A stretch of DNA of 64,000 nucleotides from Oscillospiraceae bacterium (GTDB lineage Bacteria > Bacillota > Clostridia > Oscillospirales > Oscillospiraceae): assembly GCA_902802045.1 (NCBI GenBank), contig CADCKQ010000002.1, forward strand, positions 124,001-188,000, given 5' to 3'. The notes under the pieces were generated by a model. It had not been told where the DNA came from and did no database searches. It saw only the letters and a list, made by a program, of their open reading frames with translations. Below are positions 61,043 to 64,000 of this stretch, piece by piece (the first letter of the stretch is position 1; each line of letters starts with the position of its first letter). The position numbers and the translations under genes are program-made.

Positions 61043-61843
61043 ATGGTTTATGGATTTATAGGTCTTGGCAATATGGCCGGAGCGATCATAAGAGGCATGT
61101 ACAAAAGCGGTGCATTTGAAAATGACACCATTCTGGGTTTTAACAGGAGCGAAGAGAAAACGCTGAAGCTGAAAGAGGAGACAGGTCTTGTGCCTTGTCA
61201 GAGCGAATCCGAAACAGCCGAAAAGTCGGATGTGGTCATCCTTGCAGTGAAGCCGCAGATGCTGCCGGCCGTTCTTCCCAAAATAGTACCTGTAATGAAT
61301 AAAGATAAGCTGCTTATCTCAATAGCAGCTGGGAAAAATACAAATTACTATGAAGAAATTCTGGGCACAGACGGGCCTGTTGTAAGGATCATGCCGAATA
61401 TCAATGCAAAGGTCGGAATGAGTGCAACGGCTGTCTGCGGTGGGCGCTTCTGCAGAGCTGAGGATATTGATACTGCAAAGAAGATCTTTTCCGCTGTCGG
61501 CGAAGTATATGAGCTTCCTGAGGAACAGTTTCCGGTGTTTTCTGCTATCGCAGGAGCTTCAGGTGCCTTTATCCATCTGTATATAGACGCTCTTGCCTCA
61601 GCGGGAGTGAAAAACGGCCTTTCAAGGAGCTTTGCAGAGGATCTGGCCTGTCAGACAGTTTTAGGCAGCGCTTATCTGACAAAACAGAGTGATGAGCATC
61701 CGATCGAACTTATGGATACTGTCTGCTCGCCGGGAGGAACTACTATAGAAGGTGTTCATACGCTTAAAAAACTCGGATTTGAATCCGCTGTCCACCAGGC
61801 GATCGACGCGATCGTGGAGAAAGACAAAAAGCTAGGAAGCTGA
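61043..61843 (+). CDS. proC: Pyrroline-5-carboxylate reductase
   Basis: 266 residues. GFIGLGNMAGAIIRGM is the dinucleotide-binding start, followed by VVILAVKPQMLPAVL, RIMPNINAKVGMSA and the C-terminal SPGGTTIEGVHTLKKLGF, all ProC markers. It makes proline with NAD(P)H. AAGGGAG precedes the ATG. It is alone; other proline genes are not in the window. Confidence 0.96.
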   Translation: MVYGFIGLGNMAGAIIRGMYKSGAFENDTILGFNRSEEKTLKLKEETGLVPCQSESETAEKSDVVILAVKPQMLPAVLPKIVPVMNKDKLLISIAAGKNTNYYEEILGTDGPVVRIMPNINAKVGMSATAVCGGRFCRAEDIDTAKKIFSAVGEVYELPEEQFPVFSAIAGASGAFIHLYIDALASAGVKNGLSRSFAEDLACQTVLGSAYLTKQSDEHPIELMDTVCSPGGTTIEGVHTLKKLGFESAVHQAIDAIVEKDKKLGS

Positions 61844-61913
61844 TCAATAATTGGTTTCAGAGTTATATTACGAAATAAAAGAATAGATTATGGATTTTTT
61901 TGAATAACTGTTC

Positions 61914-61954
61914 TATGTGACAATTATGTGACGGCACGTGTTTTATACTGTGAC
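61914..61954 (+). promoter_or_regulatory. Promoter with TATGTGAC direct repeats
   Basis: TATGTGAC at 61914-61921 and 61925-61932 (11-base spacing), a -10 TATACT at 61944-61949 and a further TGTGAC at 61949-61954. There is no good -35, as in activator-dependent promoters. Confidence 0.5.
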
Positions 61955-61995
61955 CGTAACAGGATAAAGAAATTTTTTTAAAGGAGGAAATAAAG

Positions 61996-62256
61996 ATGAA
62001 AGACTTCGAACAACTCAACGACAACGCAATGGAAAATGTAGTCGGCGGGATATCACAGGATGAAGCGCTGGCAGTTGCACTTAAGCACGCAGGAATAGAG
62101 AAGGATCAGCTGGACTTCGTAAAGAACAAGCTTGATTTTGAACACGGCAGAAGGGTCTACGAGATCGAGTTTTACGTCAACGGTTTCGAGTACGAGTACG
62201 ACATTGACGCGGTAACCGGAAAGATCCTGAAGTACGATAAAGACCGTGACGATTAA
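61996..62256 (+). CDS. PepSY-domain protein with double-glycine leader
   Basis: 86 residues with AAGGAGG 8 bases before the ATG, the strongest ribosome site in the window. The N-terminus KDFEQLNDNAMENVVGG resembles a bacteriocin-type leader, with the GG cleavage point at Gly17-Gly18. The rest is a single PepSY-like domain: ISQDEALAVALKHAG, then VYEIEFYVNGFEYEYDIDAV with TGKILKYDKD. PepSY domains usually sit on secreted or membrane proteins and bind or inhibit peptidases. The pairing suggests export and cleavage by a peptidase-containing ABC transporter, which is not in the window. A hairpin follows. Confidence 0.8.
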   Translation: MKDFEQLNDNAMENVVGGISQDEALAVALKHAGIEKDQLDFVKNKLDFEHGRRVYEIEFYVNGFEYEYDIDAVTGKILKYDKDRDD

Positions 62257-62269
62257 AAAACAAAGAAAC

Positions 62270-62297
62270 AGAGGCTGTCTCAAAAGAGACAGCCTCT
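62270..62297. terminator. Hairpin terminator after the PepSY gene
   Basis: AGAGGCTGTCTC-AAAA-GAGACAGCCTCT, a perfect 12-bp stem. On the minus strand it is followed by a T-rich run, so it suits the converging hydrolase gene best. Confidence 0.8.
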
Positions 62298-62313
62298 AAT
62301 TCTGATCATTTTA

Positions 62314-64000
62314 TCAGAGCATAGACGAGCCGCCGGTGACTATCCAGCAGGATAATGCTGCAGTCATAACTGCTCCGGTATAGACATTGCCAGTCCTGCG
62401 ATAGGTGTATGTACAGAGAATACTGAAGAATATGACCTGGGGAACGAAAAGTATCAGAAGCGACATGAAAGGCCCGCCGAACGTAAAGCCGAAGAGCAGA
62501 TCCATACCGGGACCCGCGCCGGCAAAGAAGGGAATATACTCTATTAAAGTTACGAGCAGAACGCCTCCGGCCATAATGAGAAGATTGGTTCCCCAGCTCT
62601 GCATAAAGCCTACGAAGCCTTCTTTGTATACTGCTTTGGTCCTCAATCCGGCCATGATCTTACTGTTGTTGAGAATGTAGAATACAGCAAAGAACGGGAA
62701 GTAGACCAGGAACTGGAGGAAACGGGCACCTGTAAATGGCCTGAAGAACGGCCAGATCACTCTGAGGTCCAGATCGAATATCCATACGAAGATTTGGTTT
62801 ACAACATAGAGTATGCCCACAGTGCAGAGACCAAGCAGCAGGCCTTTGCCCAGAAGCATCCAGTCTATGAGCTTAAGGCTTCTCGCCGAGGAGAGGCCCA
62901 TGTCCCAGCCTGTCACAAGAGAGCCCTTAGCAGCCGACTTGCGGTTTGATATAACGGTCAGAACTATCATGATTATTATCAGAAGCCCGTACCAGGAGAT
63001 GAAACCGTTGCCGACAGTCATGCGGAATATGTTCTCAGGCAGAGGCAGCAGTCCGTGACCGAGCTGTGTCATGAACGGGAAGGTGGAAGCAGCAATAAGA
63101 ACAGTGATCAGACCGCCTCTGACGATCTGCTTTCTGCTCTTCACTTTATAGTCAAGCGGCAGCTCCTGCTTTACGTAAGCAAAGAAAGGAATCTTAAGAA
63201 GGAGCTCCATGGCCGGGAACATCGCAGCGAGACAGAGAAGCATCGCGGTCATTACCAGCAGCTCCTTTGTGTTTGCGGTGTGATCGCCGTAATCAAGCTT
63301 GACGGGCAGATCCAGCGCATCATCGAACCATTGCATTGCGACCGTAAGGCCGTGCTCATTGTGCGTGGTAAGACGGTGATTCGTCATAAGAAGTTCCATT
63401 CTCCTGGCACTTCCGTCTTCAAAGCTTCCGTAGGTCTTGTTCCAAGCGGCCGAAGACGCGTCAGATCCGAGAAACTCGTAGCGGAGCGGCGTTTTGAGAA
63501 GGTCGTCGGATACAGTCATCTTATAATCTCTGAAATAACTGAATTCGTCGTATTTTGCCTGGAGAAGAAGCACATTCTTGAACTGAATGCTGCCGCTGTC
63601 ATAAGCGCTGTCTCTAAAAAGCTCCCCGCACTGCAGGACAGTTGCCTTGGGCATAATATCCTCTCCGTCTTCACCTTTCGCATCAGAGTATGCTGCAGCT
63701 ACAGACCAGCCTGCCCAGGTACCCATGGAATGTCCGCTGATTCCGAGACGTGTGCTGTCAACATAGGGCAGAGAAGCAAGAAAAGCATATGCGTCAATAC
63801 CGCCGCAACTCGAGTCAGTGAGGCGGTTTCCGTCATCATCGGTGACATATTTCTCATTGAAGAAGCTCAGATTTGAGAAATTCATCATAATTTTATAGCG
63901 GGTCGGGCCGCCTATACTGACAAAAGTCCCGTCCTCTTCGCTGTCGTTTCCGTAGTTAACCGTTACTTTGTGATTGACCCAACCTCTGTTTATAAGTCCG
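62314..64000 (-). CDS. Membrane protein with alpha/beta-hydrolase domain (partial)
   Basis: The frame is open to the right edge, so the 5' end is missing; about 562 codons remain. The first part is an alpha/beta-hydrolase: CGGIDAYAFLASLPYVDSTR then LGISGHSMGTWAG with the nucleophile in GHSMG. The last two thirds have about eight or nine membrane helices (for example SWYGLLIIIMIVLTVIS, LLILFVPQVIFFSIL). Such hydrolase-plus-membrane proteins occur in Clostridia without known function. It ends near the hairpin shared with the PepSY gene. Confidence 0.85.
   Translation of the reverse strand, partial: GLINRGWVNHKVTVNYGNDSEEDGTFVSIGGPTRYKIMMNFSNLSFFNEKYVTDDDGNRLTDSSCGGIDAYAFLASLPYVDSTRLGISGHSMGTWAGWSVAAAYSDAKGEDGEDIMPKATVLQCGELFRDSAYDSGSIQFKNVLLLQAKYDEFSYFRDYKMTVSDDLLKTPLRYEFLGSDASSAAWNKTYGSFEDGSARRMELLMTNHRLTTHNEHGLTVAMQWFDDALDLPVKLDYGDHTANTKELLVMTAMLLCLAAMFPAMELLLKIPFFAYVKQELPLDYKVKSRKQIVRGGLITVLIAASTFPFMTQLGHGLLPLPENIFRMTVGNGFISWYGLLIIIMIVLTVISNRKSAAKGSLVTGWDMGLSSARSLKLIDWMLLGKGLLLGLCTVGILYVVNQIFVWIFDLDLRVIWPFFRPFTGARFLQFLVYFPFFAVFYILNNSKIMAGLRTKAVYKEGFVGFMQSWGTNLLIMAGGVLLVTLIEYIPFFAGAGPGMDLLFGFTFGGPFMSLLILFVPQVIFFSILCTYTYRRTGNVYTGAVMTAALSCWIVTGGSSML

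Noticed and set aside
63055-63876. A 273-codon plus-strand frame at the right end
   Set aside because: It is antisense to the alpha/beta-hydrolase domain with GHSMG; the product resembles nothing and has no promoter or SD.
1-64000. CRISPR arrays, rRNA genes and complete insertion sequences
   Set aside because: No regularly spaced repeats, rRNA-like sequence or transposase with terminal repeats was seen.

Overview
The window looks like chromosomal DNA from a member of the Clostridia (Bacillota). The evidence is a class III fructose-bisphosphatase, the tig-clpP-clpX-lon-engB run, scpA-scpB followed by DUF2953 and GerW/YtfJ genes (usual in endospore formers), RbgA, SecG/YajC, and Shine-Dalgarno sites of the AGGAGG type. 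I cannot name a genus. The left 32 kb is moderately GC-rich and mostly plus-strand; 32.3-51.5 kb is almost entirely minus-strand, with long AT-rich stretches.

Layout. 0-6.3 kb: the end of fbp, a cysteine-rich beta-helix lipoprotein, and uvrB-GNAT-tsaD-radC. 6.3-12.8 kb: tRNA-Thr(CGT), then tetR-uvrA-recD2-comF. 12.8-16.2 kb: lexA coupled to a VapE-type primase-helicase, followed by a 775-bp gene-poor segment full of iteron-like repeats and dyads. 16.2-32.3 kb: a lipoprotein, a PHP phosphoesterase, lepB-rbgA-rnhB-yraN-phosphoesterase, tig-clpP-clpX-lon-engB, a YgjP-like peptidase, and scpA-scpB-DUF2953-gerW-rluB. 32.3-51.5 kb (minus strand): secG, NUDIX/YhfC, a GT2 synthase with a toroid lipoprotein, lipid and membrane genes, hydrolases, three GNATs, an S66 peptidase, a 1310-residue sensor/MscS/RsbW-like fusion, a methyltransferase and rlmD. 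51.6-55.4 kb: queA-tgt-yajC and xerD. 55.4-64 kb: an SH3-like membrane protein, two nitroreductases, an NSS symporter with a thioesterase, proC, a PepSY protein with a double-glycine leader, and a membrane alpha/beta hydrolase running off the right end.

Most unusual items: (1) the MscS channel fused to two extracytoplasmic sensor regions and a C-terminal RsbW-like domain; (2) a PepSY domain behind a bacteriocin-type GG leader; (3) lexA-vapE next to an origin-like repeat cluster; (4) a 73%-identical copy of the rlmD 3' end on the far side of a GNAT gene; (5) three genes (uvrB, scpA, rlmD) with no Shine-Dalgarno site and a -10 box 6-12 bases before the start codon, suggesting leaderless mRNAs. 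All assignments come from reading motifs and the sequence by eye; no database search was run.
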